Below the pieces are notes generated by a model. It saw only the letters and a program-made list of their open reading frames with translations, did not search any database and was not told the origin of the DNA. A stretch of 64,000 bases of DNA from Sordariomycetes sp. S80-01Y (Eukaryota; Ascomycota; Sordariomycetes): the NCBI GenBank assembly GCA_037042185.1, contig JAXQJY010000025.1, positions 1,178,001-1,242,000 on the forward strand. The letters are read 5' to 3'. Shown one piece after another: positions 46,421 through 57,728 of this stretch; the stretch's first letter is position 1, and the number at the start of each line of letters is the position of its first letter. A program made the translations under genes and the position numbers.

Positions 46421-47478
46421 GGAAGGGGGATGTAGAAACCGAGACAGACCTCAACTCCACCAGCTATCAAAACTAACACTCTTGAGCGTTATAGCTCACT
46501 CCTAAAATCAAAGGGGAATAGCTATGATAACCTCCCGAAGCCTGCATCTGAGCCGTGGCGAGCCATGCGTCTACCCTAGTTTCTTCCATGGCCCCTTTGT
46601 CCAGTCCGTCAGTGTGCCATTCCTCAAGCGCAGCCGGGGAAAGGAGTTAAATGGCCGTGGCAACAACTGATCCTCATATGAAGGGGGAAGGTCTTCGCCC
46701 ACCCTGAGTCTGCTCATTTGTCTGCCTACCATCTCGTGCTGATTGCCCGCCCTCCTGAAATGCCATTTACGATACCCACGGGAAATACGCTGCTCGGTCT
46801 TCGATGGTGAACCATCAACCTTGCAAATCGTTCATCCCAAGTTGTTGATCAGTCATTGAGAGATCCTCCCATCCAGACTGTAGCAATCTGTAGCGTAAGT
46901 TGTTATCAAAGCAACGTTGAACCGCTGTTATGTGACTTCGGGCCGAGTCACAACGGGCAGTTGGCACTATGGCCGCAGATGAGCTGGGTTTTACGACTTT
47001 TGCTTGCATTGTCTATATACATACAAGCCCGGCTCGAGCTGGTGTCTCCCACCCGAGCCCGTAAACACCACGAAAAAGACGCAGAGATCCTACCGAAGCT
47101 TGGGCTGTTGAATGTTGCCCGACGGCGACGCGATAGTCGCCACTTCGGCTCCCCCGGTGCGAAACCTTTCGCGCGACGGGAGAGCGGATGTCCCAGTTGA
47201 TAAGGTAGATACAACGACGTCCAAGAGTGGTGATTCGGCATAGTAAAGAAAAAAAATCGCGAAAGTCTGGCTGAGCTGGCGTCCAGCTCCATGAAAGAAC
47301 TCCGTTGCTGACTCGCCCTGTTGGCAACTCCTCGCTTTTCGTACCCGTCTGCGCGTCGACGGTCTTCGTACATGTTTCTCTAGGTCGATCCCTTCTGGTG
47401 CTCATGTTGGTATCATAACATTTCGTCCCTCTTTCCTCCCGTCGCGTCCCCTCCTTCTGTCGCCCCTTGGGTCGTCCC
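46421..47478. other. Intergenic, hydrolase pseudogene to KGD4
   Basis: About 1.06 kb containing the convergent 3' flanks of the hydrolase and KGD4 genes. No gene or repeat was recognised. Confidence 0.6.
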
Positions 47479-47950
47479 TCAGTTCATCAGAGCAGCACCG
47501 CCCGACTCAACGGCCTCGATCTCGGCCAAGTCCAAGGGCGCCCTCCTGAACCTCTGAGGCAATTCCGAAATGTCGAAGAAGACGCCCTTGGGCGGGGCCA
47601 CAGGTCCCAGATCAGCGGCGGCGGTGCCTCCAATGCCGGCGTCAGGGCGGATGCTCTTCTGGAGAGGGCCGTGCTGCTGAGCGTGGTCGCGGTAGGAGGA
47701 GAAGCTGCTGTGGGAGGAGCGGCCGGAGGGGGCAGAGGAGGAGAAGGACTCGGGAAGCTTGCCCGTGGGGGAGGCCGGGTGCGGCTGAGGCGTGTGATCA
47801 ATGGAGGCTGGATTGGCTCGTCAGTACTGGCAAGCCAGAAGGGGCATCGGGGGAAGACTCACAAGGGATCGAGCGCGGGCCGATGAACTTGATCATGGGG
47901 GTGCGCTCGGCGTGCGCGGCGGCCTGGCGGAGAGCGCGAGTAGCAAACAT
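47479..47950 (-). CDS. KGD4: Kgd4/Ymr31-type subunit of mitochondrial 2-oxoglutarate dehydrogenase
   Basis: Two exons (47950-47863 and 47807-47479; 55-bp intron) encode 138 residues. A short basic presequence (MFATRALRQAAAHAER) is followed by TPMIKFIGPRSIP, DHTPQPHPASPTGKLP and a serine-rich spacer. The C-terminal block is PPKGVFFDISELPQRFRR, then LDLAEIEAVESGGA. The FIGPR start and the ELPxRFR...E-I-E-x-x-SGGA end match yeast Kgd4 (Ymr31, once called MRPS36). That protein is a small component that tethers the E3 subunit to the E1-E2 core in the mitochondrial matrix. The ATG context is GCCGCCATG. The gene would be easy to miss because of its size and intron. The call rests on both conserved ends. 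Confidence 0.88.
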
Positions 47951-48817
47951 GGCGGCGAGGTGCTGCTGGAGCGAGCAATTGAACAAATTTTGAATTGAAA
48001 GATGGACGGGGTGGTGGCCTCGGACAGCAGCAAAGTCTTGCGGAGCTCGGATATCTGAAATCTGACGTCGTCGGCGAGGCCTCGCGGAGGGAAACGTGGA
48101 TGTCGTCGTCTCGGGCGCGCGCGGCAGAAGCAAAAGGTGAGCACGGACTTTTTCTCTGCGTCTACGACGTCGGCGGGACTTTGCGGGACGGAGAGCTTGG
48201 CCGGATTCGGGCAACGGTGGAGTCTGCTCAGAAGAAGAGGCAGAGCAGGGTTGTGAAGTGTTGGAGGGGACGGGCGAGGTTGGGAAAATCAGGAGAGCAA
48301 CGGGAGAAGATGCGAGCAGAGGAGGGACAGGAGCACGAGGGAGATTTGATGGCTTGGGGGGGCTTTTTGGGAGGATGTGATGGAGGGCAGGACGGCAGCC
48401 TTTTGGCGAGGTGGTTGAGAACTCTTTAACGCCGGGATCGGGAGGGCGACCCGGGCTCGGAGCTAAGGGAGCGCCAACTCCAGCGCCAGGTCCAGCACTC
48501 AGCACAAGCACAAGCACCAGCACCGCTGGCAACCCACTGCCACTGGACCGCCGCCAGTGGCCTCCCCGTTCTTCTTACAGCAAAGTTGGGGTAATGCTGA
48601 TAGGGTCCCATCAATCCCCACTGACGTGGCCGGTGCTCGGGATCCAGAGCCGCACGAGTCGAAAAGTCGTCTGTGAACTGTGAACACACAGATATTAGTC
48701 TCGTCCCTCGCCCACCACGCCATGTTGATGATCCCACGGCTGATGATGCCACCTCTCGGCCGGCCTGTCCAGCCCCTCGCAAGGATGGCCTGATGGATGG
48801 ATGATGGATGCCTCGAA

Positions 48818-48838
48818 CCCCCCCCCCCCCCCCCCCCC
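48818..48838. repeat. Poly-C homopolymer, 21 nt
   Basis: An uninterrupted run of 21 C residues lies in intergenic DNA, followed by GGG. Runs of this length are uncommon in fungal genomes, and the exact length may be a sequencing estimate. Confidence 0.9.
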
Positions 48839-49062
48839 GGGCCTGAATCCCATCTCCTCCCGTCCGCCGTCGTGGGAACTATTCTTCATATGACGACGGC
48901 GCACTGCACTGCACCGCGCTGCATCCCCTATCGTCAGACGCCGCCCGAGGCGCCCAACCCTCCCGACCCTCCCGACCGATGCAGCTCCCGCTCCCATCTG
49001 TCCCGCTCGGCATCTCCTCCCTCAGTAAGCAAGAAGTCGCCGCGTCCCCCGGACTTCTCAGG

Positions 49063-49083
49063 CTGCTGCTGCTGCTGCTGCTG
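49063..49083. repeat. Trinucleotide repeat, (CTG)7
   Basis: Seven exact CTG units on the plus strand, in intergenic DNA. Confidence 0.9.
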
Positions 49084-50739
49084 CTTATCACAGGCAATAG
49101 CCCGGGCTCCTTGCATTGCCAGACCTCCGGCACCGGCTGCGCGCACGCGCTGAGCACCGTGAACCCGCCACAGACCTGCAGCGTGCGTCTGCATTGCAGC
49201 TCTTGTCGCACAGAGACGTGGGAGGCTCCCACACCGCGTCTTGGGCGTGTCTCCCCCCCACTGTCTGCGTGGGCTCAACGGATTTCAGTTTCCCTTGTGA
49301 AACCCGACTCAACAACCGAGCCGAGGGCTGGTGGTAAGCTCTCTCTGTGCTACCGCTGCAAGCCTCCCGAGGGTTAACATCTTGGGGAACCTTGAATCAT
49401 GTGGAGGGCACGGCAGAGAAGCTTGACGCATCTGAATTCTTGTTAATTCGCTGCTACTTATCGCTTCCCCGCAAAGTCCGGTTTCGAATTCATGCCACGC
49501 TCATCCTCATCCTCATCCCCGGCACAACAACGACGACTTTATGTCGAGGCAAATCGCGTCAAGGGTCATCCAATATGTTCTGTAAGCTCTGTATATGGCT
49601 TTGATTGTTTCTCATCTTGATCCCCTTGGCGTAGTTGCTCGTCATGCCACGAGCCCTTCTCATCGTCCCGTGCCAGCTCCCACTCTCGCTGTGAAATTGC
49701 CACAGACCTTTGCCATTGATCCTCGGCACACTCCATATCGGCAGCAGCAACGTCTTGCTTCTGAACACTCACGCCGCTCGCATCCCCCTCGTCGTTACCG
49801 TCCGTTTCCAACCCTCCCCGTACGGCTCTCCCCTCCTCCGCGTTCCTCCGAGATACGACTCTATCGTAGATCTCGTGCTCTCGCTCGCTGCCCAAATTGT
49901 TGAACCTATCCCCTTCGTCCCTTGAGCGGTCGGAAGCACAGTGCTCTGGTCCTCCATGTGCGTAGCCGATTCCGCCCTGTTCTCACCACGGGTGCGGGAT
50001 GGCCACCAAGCCGGGAGCAGGAACTCAATGTATCGCTCGTTGCTGCGCGTGCGGCTGGTGCATATGTGGTCGACGCCACTGGTTAAAAATGGCAAAAGGT
50101 AGACGCCGATGATGAGGACGAAAATAAAACTGCGAAAGGACAATCCGTGCCTGGCACCGTGGTCGAGAACGGCGGGATGATCGTCTCCTCGGCGGCGAGG
50201 CCAAGGTAGCAACCCAGCACAGCTGGATTGGGCGGTCCGGGATCATTCATGGTGGGAGATCCACCTCCTGAGATTTTCATTTGAAGATAACGTGTTGCCG
50301 TATGCTCGGAGGGGATAGTCGGTGCTAAGGTCTATAGATGACCAAGGGGTGTGAAGGATACAAAGTAATCAATTGAGCATGGTGATGGGCCGAAGTCGAT
50401 TGATCGGACGTAAAGAGAAGAGAGACTACGGTTCTGGTGGAAGGTCTTGCCTGCTTGCCCCTTCACTTTCAGGAGTTGGGCGCTCATCGCTGCTGGTTTG
50501 TTTACTTTAGGGGAGCAATCCCACCATGAGGCCCCCTCAAGAGCAAGCGAATGGGGCGGCATCGTGTCGCAGTCATTGTGGTTTGAGAATGAGAATGATC
50601 TTCTGACATATGTCTTCTGAAATCTAGCTTCCAGTGAGTTCATCTTTGGATTTAGTATCCGCGATGCAATTCCCTTATTCTTTCAAAAGCCTGCTTGGGG
50701 CTCTGATACATTGTCTCGCTGCTTTCCTACTTCAGTCAC

Positions 50740-52149
50740 CTACAGGTGCGATTGTTCTTGCTCCTCGATCGACTCCCTTAAAACCCTTACAATCAGCTCG
50801 AGCTGCTCCTCGCTCACAATGAACGGCGGCGCCAAGAGCACATGATCTCCCCTGAGACCGTCCACAGTCCCCGCCCCGGGGTAGATCGCAACCCCCTTTT
50901 CGAAGGCTGACTGTGTCACCCGAACCCCGAACCCAATCTTTGGATCAAAGGTTTCCTTCGTCTTCTTATCCTTCACAAACTCCACCGCCCAGAACAGACC
51001 CCTGCCCCTGACGTCCCCTACGGAGGCCAGCGGTGCGATCTGCGTGTGGAGGAGGTGAGAAAGGACCTTGCCCATCGACGCGCAGCGCTCGACGAGGCCA
51101 TCTCTTTTGATGATCTTCTGAACCTGCAGGGCGACGGCGCAGGACACGGGGTGGGCCTGGTAGGTGTGGCCGTGGACGAAGGCGCCGCTCCCATTCTTCA
51201 ACTTGTCCACCACTTTGCCGTGTAACAAGACCCCGCCTATCGGCGCATAGCCGCCTCCTACTCCCTTTGCAACGGTGACGATGTCGGGAATCACGTCGGA
51301 ACCCTCTTGTTGGAAGGCGAAGTAGGTTCCCGTCCGCCCGGTGCCGCACATGATCTCGTCCAGGATGAGGAGGATGCCGTACTTGTCGCAAAGCCTCCTC
51401 ACCCCGGAGAAGTACCCCTTCGGCGGTGGGACGCAGCCCGCCGTCGCGCCAATGACGGTCTCTGCGACGAAGGCGATGACCTTGCCCGGTCCAAGCCTCA
51501 GGAACTCGTCCTCGATTTCCCTCAACAACCTCTCCGTGAAAGCCTCCTCGTTCTCGGCCTTACGCATGTAGCGGTAGGGGAAAGCAGGCGTGACGTGGCT
51601 TACGTGCGGATACCCAAAGCCCTCGTACGGCACCTTGCGAGCCACGTTACTGCTGATGCTCATGCTCGCCATCGTGTTACCATGGTAGCCCTGTTTCCTC
51701 GCTACGAAATGCAGTCTCTCCGGCTCCCCATTTTCGAAGTGGTACTGTCTAGCCATCTTCAGGGCCGCCTCGACAGCTTCACTACCGCTCCCCACGAAGA
51801 AGGCCATCTCTAGCCCCGACGGGGATCCTTCGAGTATGGTGTTGGCCAGGTCTTCTGCTGCAGGTGTGGTGAAGGCTTGCGTGTGTACGTAGGATACCGA
51901 GTTTGCTTGCGTGAGCATTGCTGCGTTGACTTCCGGGTCGGCGTGGCCCAGAAGAGCGACGGCTGCGCCGCCGCAGGCATCGATGACCGTCTGGCCTGTA
52001 GACAGCTTGATGTCGAGACCTGAAGCCGAGACTACTGTGGAAGGGGTTTGGTGGAAAGACCGGTGGACGAGGCGGGATGTTGGTTTCGCTGTGCTGTCCT
52101 TTGGGACCACAGGCTGGGAGACCTCGTCTCCTGTGCGTGTCGGTGCCAT
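50740..52149 (-). CDS. Class III pyridoxal-phosphate aminotransferase
   Basis: This intronless gene encodes 469 residues, full length for an omega-amino acid/ornithine-type transaminase. The PLP phosphate-binding GSGSEA is at 120-125 and the ring-stacking Tyr in GYHG at 155. The aspartate that contacts the pyridine nitrogen is Asp264 in LILDEIMCGTGRTG, and the Schiff-base lysine is Lys295 in TVAKGVGGGYAPIG. HGHTYQAHPVSCAVAL and RGRGLFWAVEF complete the fold. No mitochondrial leader is evident, so the cytosol is likely. The amino donor cannot be read from sequence. A Zn2Cys6 regulator starts the same strand immediately upstream (433 bp between them), a common arrangement for a pathway-specific regulator and its target. 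The lack of introns is noted but does not by itself prove transfer. Confidence 0.94.
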   Translation of the reverse strand: MAPTRTGDEVSQPVVPKDSTAKPTSRLVHRSFHQTPSTVVSASGLDIKLSTGQTVIDACGGAAVALLGHADPEVNAAMLTQANSVSYVHTQAFTTPAAEDLANTILEGSPSGLEMAFFVGSGSEAVEAALKMARQYHFENGEPERLHFVARKQGYHGNTMASMSISSNVARKVPYEGFGYPHVSHVTPAFPYRYMRKAENEEAFTERLLREIEDEFLRLGPGKVIAFVAETVIGATAGCVPPPKGYFSGVRRLCDKYGILLILDEIMCGTGRTGTYFAFQQEGSDVIPDIVTVAKGVGGGYAPIGGVLLHGKVVDKLKNGSGAFVHGHTYQAHPVSCAVALQVQKIIKRDGLVERCASMGKVLSHLLHTQIAPLASVGDVRGRGLFWAVEFVKDKKTKETFDPKIGFGVRVTQSAFEKGVAIYPGAGTVDGLRGDHVLLAPPFIVSEEQLELIVRVLRESIEEQEQSHL

Positions 52150-52582
52150 GATGAGGAGCTTCTATGCTGGGAATCTTGGAAAGACCAAATGAACAATGCA
52201 GCAAGAGGTTGTGGACGAACAAGGTGTAAGTGGCTTTTATGCCGAACTTGACATCTCGAACCCGAACCCGAAAGCCGGGATGGCGGAAAGGATGCGGTCA
52301 ATAGTGGGGATGGGGATGCAAGGCTGTCAACGAAAGGCGCGCTCTATCGGAGACTTAAGTGACCCTGTCGAACATATTTCCGAGATGGGCTACAATTATG
52401 GGCGTCTTGATGTGGCACAGAGCGTAGTCTACCTGTCTGATCTGAGTCGGCCCAGCCCCCTATTTAACCAGTACCGGTCAGATTCGGAAAACTTTCCACG
52501 TGCTGTGATTAGATCTCTGCTGTCTCTTATTTCGGGGCTTTGCGATCCTTTGGATTCGAAGCTTCATATTGCTATTACCAGG
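52150..52582. promoter_or_regulatory. Promoter interval of the aminotransferase
   Basis: These 433 bp separate the stop of the regulator gene from the aminotransferase ATG. They must hold the 3' end of one and the promoter of the other. No clear CGG-repeat operator of the Zn2Cys6 type was recognised by eye. Confidence 0.45.
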
Positions 52583-54740
52583 CTATAGAGGCATCGACAC
52601 CCCATCAATTGGGAGCTCAACTTCTTCCATGGGCGGCCACCACTGCGACCACGGCCCCTGCTCGTCCACATTACTGCTGATCTCCGCCATCATTTGATTC
52701 AACAGCGCATTCGTGTCCATGTGCCGATCGTCCATGAACCCTAGCTGGTCTCCTAACCTCGTGCCCACGGCTGGTTGCGCTGCACTCTGGGCGAAGCCAC
52801 CCGGCTGCTCCCGAGACTCAGGGGCAGGTTGAGAGGCGCGATCAATCTCTTGGGTATGCTGCTCACTCCGGTCTACGACCCGAAATTCATGCACGCTCTG
52901 GTGCAAATTATCAAAGTCCGCCCTCGTCCTTCCCCTGTACCGTCCCTCCGTCGCCGCCCGCTTGTATAGCAGAGAAGCGTGCTGCAGCGTCTTTATCCAC
53001 CCATCCGCAATCTTCCACACGTGTCGAAACTCTTCAAGGTAGTCAAAGCACATGTTCATGCACTCTTCTGCCTTTGGACTCCTGCCTAGATTCATCTTAG
53101 GGAACCTGTGGACGTACACTAGGACATACCCAGCGGAGAAGGCGCAGAAGCCGGCAAAGGGCGTCATGAGGGGCACGCCGCATTCTGATGCCTCGTGGAG
53201 AAGCCTGGCAACGTTCTCAGCCGCGTTGAAAATCTCAAAAGCGTTGTAGGACCACCATCCAGCAGGGGCGGGGGCTTCGAGTAGAGGTTTATCAACGGGC
53301 CCTTGGGGTGTTGATTCAGGCGTCGGGAGAAAAGGGGTGTACTCGCGATGGAGCATGAGTGTGCTATCGTCGTCAGTGTCTGATTCTGAAGTCACACATC
53401 GGCCGTAAACACTTACCTTACGTAGTATAGCAAATTAAGATAAGTGAAAGTCTCCCCGTAACCAAGCGTCATGTGCACCGCAACACTCGTGCTCGGATAG
53501 TGCAGATTCCTATGTTGGCCGGCCCTCCAGTCGCTCAATCTCGCGAGGCTCTTGTACCACGGGCTGCTCTCCACCCAGGGACAGTTATGCGGTGCGCACA
53601 TCCCTGGTGCCCTACGTCCATCATTAAAGATAAACTCCATTACGCGTGCCCAGATCTCAAACCCCTGCACCAGGATCTCGAAGCTCTGCGCGATATCCAG
53701 AGTACCATCTGGTGATGAGGCTGAGGTAATAGGCTCAGGACCAAAAGCAAATTCGACGGCAGATAGAGGTCTTGGGATCTTGAGCTTCTTCATCTCAGAC
53801 ATTGGCAGCATAGGTGGATTGTATGTTCCTGAATTGACCATGCCGTCCATGATGAAGCAAGCCCAGTAGGTCCGTGTTTCGATCGCGACAGAGACAGCAT
53901 CGCGCGTAGCCCCTGACGCGTTGGAAGGATCCAGGGGCACGGGTGATACTCGTTGACTGTGCAAAGCTTGCATGATTCGGATAGCGATACCGCAGTAGAC
54001 CCATGCTTTGTGGAAGTCTCTTGTCCCCCATTCATGAAGTGTGATGATCAGCAAGGCTTGAACGACTTGGATCTTGGGTGGTGCGAGGATGAAGTCCGAA
54101 AGTCTCGTCTTCGTGTACGCCGCATATTCCTCCCTTGACAGAAGACACGTTGCCCACGAAGCCCCTGAAGCCGATAACTGCGCCCGCGTGACAGCGAGCA
54201 CAGCACCAAGAAGCGCCATGCTCTCTCTGGAGCAGGATGGAGACTCGAACTCCTTCATAAAGGTGGGGAGATGCAGTATTGCCAACTCAGGGAATTTGTT
54301 CGAGAACATGTTCAGGCTCTTGAGAATAACGCTGTTCGGCAGCGAAGAGATGTGCCGATCCACAGTGGTCGTAGGTAATGTGTCCCCATCCTGCGCTTTT
54401 GGCGATGGCCTAGGCCTTGCATCAGGATTCCCATCCATCCTTTCACCCGTCAGGGCCGGTGAGGCACCGGCTGGAGAGCCATCCTGCAGGGCGGCGGCTC
54501 GTCTCTCTTCCTTCCTCTGGGCTCTAATCTTGTTGGCCTTGGTGAGGTCGACGCGGGGACGTGTAAGTTGGCAATTTGTGAGCTTGGACTTGTGGCACCG
54601 CGAGCAGGGTGCTTCGCCAGTGTGAACACATTTGACCTTGGCTCGTCTAGGGGCATCATCGAGATGAGCCAAGACTCCCATAAAAGAGGAAGGGGGATAT
54701 TGACATACCGACATGCGTCACATGATAAGCTAGAGCGCAT
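52583..54740 (-). CDS. Zn2Cys6 fungal transcription factor
   Basis: Three exons (54740-54709, 54646-53417, 53363-52583) encode 680 residues. The binuclear zinc cluster is complete only when the tiny 32-bp first exon is included: Cys7, Cys10, Cys17, Cys25, Cys28 and Cys36 (CDACRRAKVKC, then CSRCHKSKLTNC). The first intron (62 bp) splits the codon for Arg11, inside the cluster. A basic linker follows (KIRAQRKEERRAAA). The fungal-specific middle homology region lies at about 130-440, with LLIITLHEWGTRDFHKAWVY and WACFIMDGMVNSGTYNPP. The second intron (53 bp) uses GTAAGT and a TAG acceptor that restores frame. It is a nuclear DNA-binding regulator that probably recognises CGG half-sites. Its target is unknown; the adjacent co-directional aminotransferase is a candidate by position only. 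Confidence 0.9.
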
Positions 54741-55074
54741 CTTCCAGGGATGGGGGATGTAGTGCCGGCTTGATGTAAATAAGTTAGTAGTTGGGAGTGA
54801 GAGGTGTGAGTCGGTTTTCGGGAGCGAGGGGTGGGTCGGGATTGGAGGGGGACGACAAAGCCGACATCGGCTCTGGTAAACCTCCCTCTCCCCATCATCA
54901 ACGCCTTTCCCTATCCTGGACCAGGTCGGGAGATAAGAAAAATAGTCTGCACCAATTGAATCAAGTATATATACCTATCTAAAAAGAACACCAGGGGTAT
55001 AAACTTAAACCAGCAGCAAAACCCACCAATATGGGTCAAACATTCACAGTCATCCTCCCCGTCCAGCTGCTGAT
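54741..55074. promoter_or_regulatory. Promoter interval of the Zn2Cys6 regulator
   Basis: These 334 bp lie between the App1-like stop codon and the regulator ATG. They include an AT-rich stretch near 54960-54985. No specific site was recognised. Confidence 0.4.
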
Positions 55075-56377
55075 CTATTTCGGCGGGTCCTGGGCGATAG
55101 CGTTCTGAATAATTTGCTGACACTCTGCCGGATCAGAGAAGACGTGCCAGTGTTCCCTAGGAACACCCTCGAATGCCTTTTCAAAGCGTGTGGGGTCATT
55201 CTTGTCCCCAATACCGATGGCCGCGACGTCTTCCACTTTGCGGATGAGAATGAGCTTGATCCAGCCTGGCACCGTGCGGTAGCTGGGACTCTATTAGCAG
55301 CGCGTCTTGGAACAGGATCGAGGAAACTTACATCTCGCCGTAGGCCTCGGGATCGGATTGTGTCGAGTCACCAATAGCGATCATTTTCCTCTTCGGGAAC
55401 CACCCATTGATCTTCTTCATCCTGTCCGCCTTGTACTCCTCAGTACCCATGGTAAGAGCAGACAACAGGCCCGCAACAGTCTTCCAACTAAAGTCTCTGA
55501 GGATCAGAGTTCCAGGTGGGAAGAACTTGTTGCGGAATTCTTGCAGCAGCGGGTAGAGGTTGTAGGGCGAGGCGGAGAGGTAGAACCACGGTGTGTCCTG
55601 GGGCAGCATCTGCTTTACCTGCTGGTACAGCTCCGGCATACCAGCCACAGGCTTGGACTCGTTGGCGAAGGTGGTTTCCAAAATGCCGACCGGGTCGCTC
55701 GTCATGGTGATCTTGATGGTATCGTCCACGTCTGAGATGATACCCCAGCCCTCGGGTCCAGCGTAGAAGGTCTGTGCCTCGAGCAAGCCGGTGACACCAG
55801 CAGGAACCTGTGCCGTGCTCTTCATGATCTCGCCCTTGTCGGCGGAGGGGATCTTCATCACCTCGGTCGAAATCCCGTTGACATTCGTCGGCGTCATCTT
55901 CAACGTCTTCCCGTTAATCCCAACCTTGACAATCCTCACCATCCTGATATCCCACAAGAATGGCAAGATGCGCTCCTCGATGGTAGCCCTCTCCTTGGCG
56001 TCATCGGCCAGACCAATCTTGTGCGCGATGCCGCTCACGATGTCTGCCAGCTTGATGTCAGGGTCCCTTTCGAAGACAGCAGCAACATACTCGGCCTGCC
56101 ACTGTCGGCGAATCCTGCTCTCGCGGAACGCAGTGTTGTCCAGCAACCAGACGATATCGTCCTTGGAGACATTCTTGCCCAGAGGGTTCAGGTCGCCGAT
56201 CTTCTTGACGATGTTGCCGATGCTGAAGCCGGAGCTGTATTCGGACTTGGGAGAGGACATCTTGTATGCTGCACTTCGAGGGTCGGGTAGGTCCTTTTCG
56301 AATTCGTCGAATTTGTTTTGTTGGCGGGTGCGAGTTTGCATGTCGGCCGCAAAGGCGGCTGGGTTGAAGTTACCCAT
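55075..56377 (-). CDS. APP1: App1-type phosphatidate phosphatase (DUF2183)
   Basis: Two exons (56377-55332 and 55282-55075; 49-bp intron) encode 417 residues. The core motif of the haloacid-dehalogenase-like phosphatase is DVDDT at 216-220 in GWGIISDVDDTIKIT. YLSASPYNLYPLLQEF, LILRDFSW and KRKMIAIGDSTQSDPEAYG follow, all typical of the App1 catalytic domain. Yeast App1 converts phosphatidate to diacylglycerol at cortical actin patches and links lipid metabolism to endocytosis. This protein is shorter than yeast App1 and lacks its proline-rich C-terminal tail, so partner binding may differ. The acceptor at 55283 restores DPEAYGEIYRTVPGW, as expected for the family. Enzyme class is well supported; cellular location is inferred. 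Confidence 0.88.
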
Positions 56378-57728
56378 ATTGACTTATCTTCCCTCTTCTG
56401 AGGCGAAACAGGCAATCAGATGCCGTCGTCGTCTGTTGTTGTCGTGAAGAGTCAGGTCTCGCAGGTCTTGCAGGTGACGTCGTCAAGGCAGAACGCTGGG
56501 TCACACGCCGGGGGCTTGGGTAGATACTGGTTGTAGTCTATTGGGGGGATGGGGATGGGGACAGCAAAGGTAAGAGGAGGACAGGCAGTCAGGCGCATGG
56601 CGTTTCCCGGTGAGGCTGGCCATGCTTCTTATTTGGACTCGGGCGCTTGTGACCCCAACGGCACTGCAGGCCAAGTGACGTGGATCAATGATGATGATCA
56701 CGGAGGCTTGGATGTTGGGTGGTGCCAGTGGCCCTGGACAGCGCCCCCAGCGCCAGCTGATGCGGGGCGCTAACGCGACGCTGTCGGTCGCCTGCATCTC
56801 GCTAGCAGCTTCTACCTGGACCTGCCTGGGGTGCTTGCATGGTCTGAGGTGGGTGACTGTAGTGCTTGTGTGCGCACCCAGTGCCGTGTTTCGTCACTTC
56901 TATGCGGCATCGACGTCGCAAATGCTCATACGTCTGGAGCCCTAAGCAGGATACCAAGGCGAAACGGAACTCGATTCGCAAAAGCATCAACTTGCGGCAG
57001 TGCCCGCGACGTTGCCATCCGCTAGGCTCCTTAGCCTGCCCATCATGGGGCAGCCTTTGCCAGCAGGCCGCCCTCCCCAGCCACCCGGACGTCACATCAC
57101 CGCCAGGTGCTCAAGGGCGGACCTAAAGCTGTGCGCTATGCGCCCAGCGAATTGTCGTCACCAGACCGGGATCTCGGGGCACGTCATTCGCCAGAGCGCA
57201 ACTTCAACAAGCGGTCAGGTCGCAGTCTCGAGAGCTGAAGCCCGGAGGTCTGTTCCTGCAGGCCCACGAAGCACTCCCAAAAGACTCCGATCTGGCGGCT
57301 GGTGAGTTTCTTTGAGATAAGCTTTGTGGAGACAGGAACTGGACTGGATCGGGAGATCTGGATTCTCACTAGCTCCCTACCGTACCTGTCAACTCCCAAC
57401 CTCCGTAAAACATGACAACGCATCTGGTGCTCGGGTGAGTCTGCTTTTTGAAACATCTGTCCGCGCTGGTTCGTGTATCCTACGTGAAAATATATACAGT
57501 CATGTTATACAACCCAAGCTAAAGCCAAAACGCCTGCCACAGCCATGCTTTCAGCGCGTACCGGATTTGCCAGCAACAACACCGATGAACCGTCTCAACG
57601 CCGTCAAACGCAAATCACCAATCTCAAATGTTGGAATCACGGGCACCTGCCGTCTAAGTGGCTGACCCAAGAAGAAGCGAATATAAGCCAACGGCTGTTC
57701 ACGCGTATAGCCATCTCCACGCCATCAG
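56378..57728. other. Intergenic, App1-like start to SGNH-like stop
   Basis: About 1.35 kb with no supportable gene; the App1-like promoter and the SGNH-like 3' flank lie here. Nothing repetitive was seen. Confidence 0.55.

Larger units (their letters stand above)
47951..50739. other. Intergenic, KGD4 to aminotransferase stop
   Basis: About 2.8 kb without a supportable gene. It holds the KGD4 upstream region, a run of 21 C residues (48818-48838) and a (CTG)7 tract (49063-49083). Open frames overlapping the CTG run yield leucine or glutamine runs but have no conserved flanks. Confidence 0.55.

Noticed and set aside
48979-49377. 132-codon frame with a leucine run from (CTG)7
   Set aside because: The leucine run simply translates the microsatellite; it is not a convincing signal peptide and nothing conserved follows.
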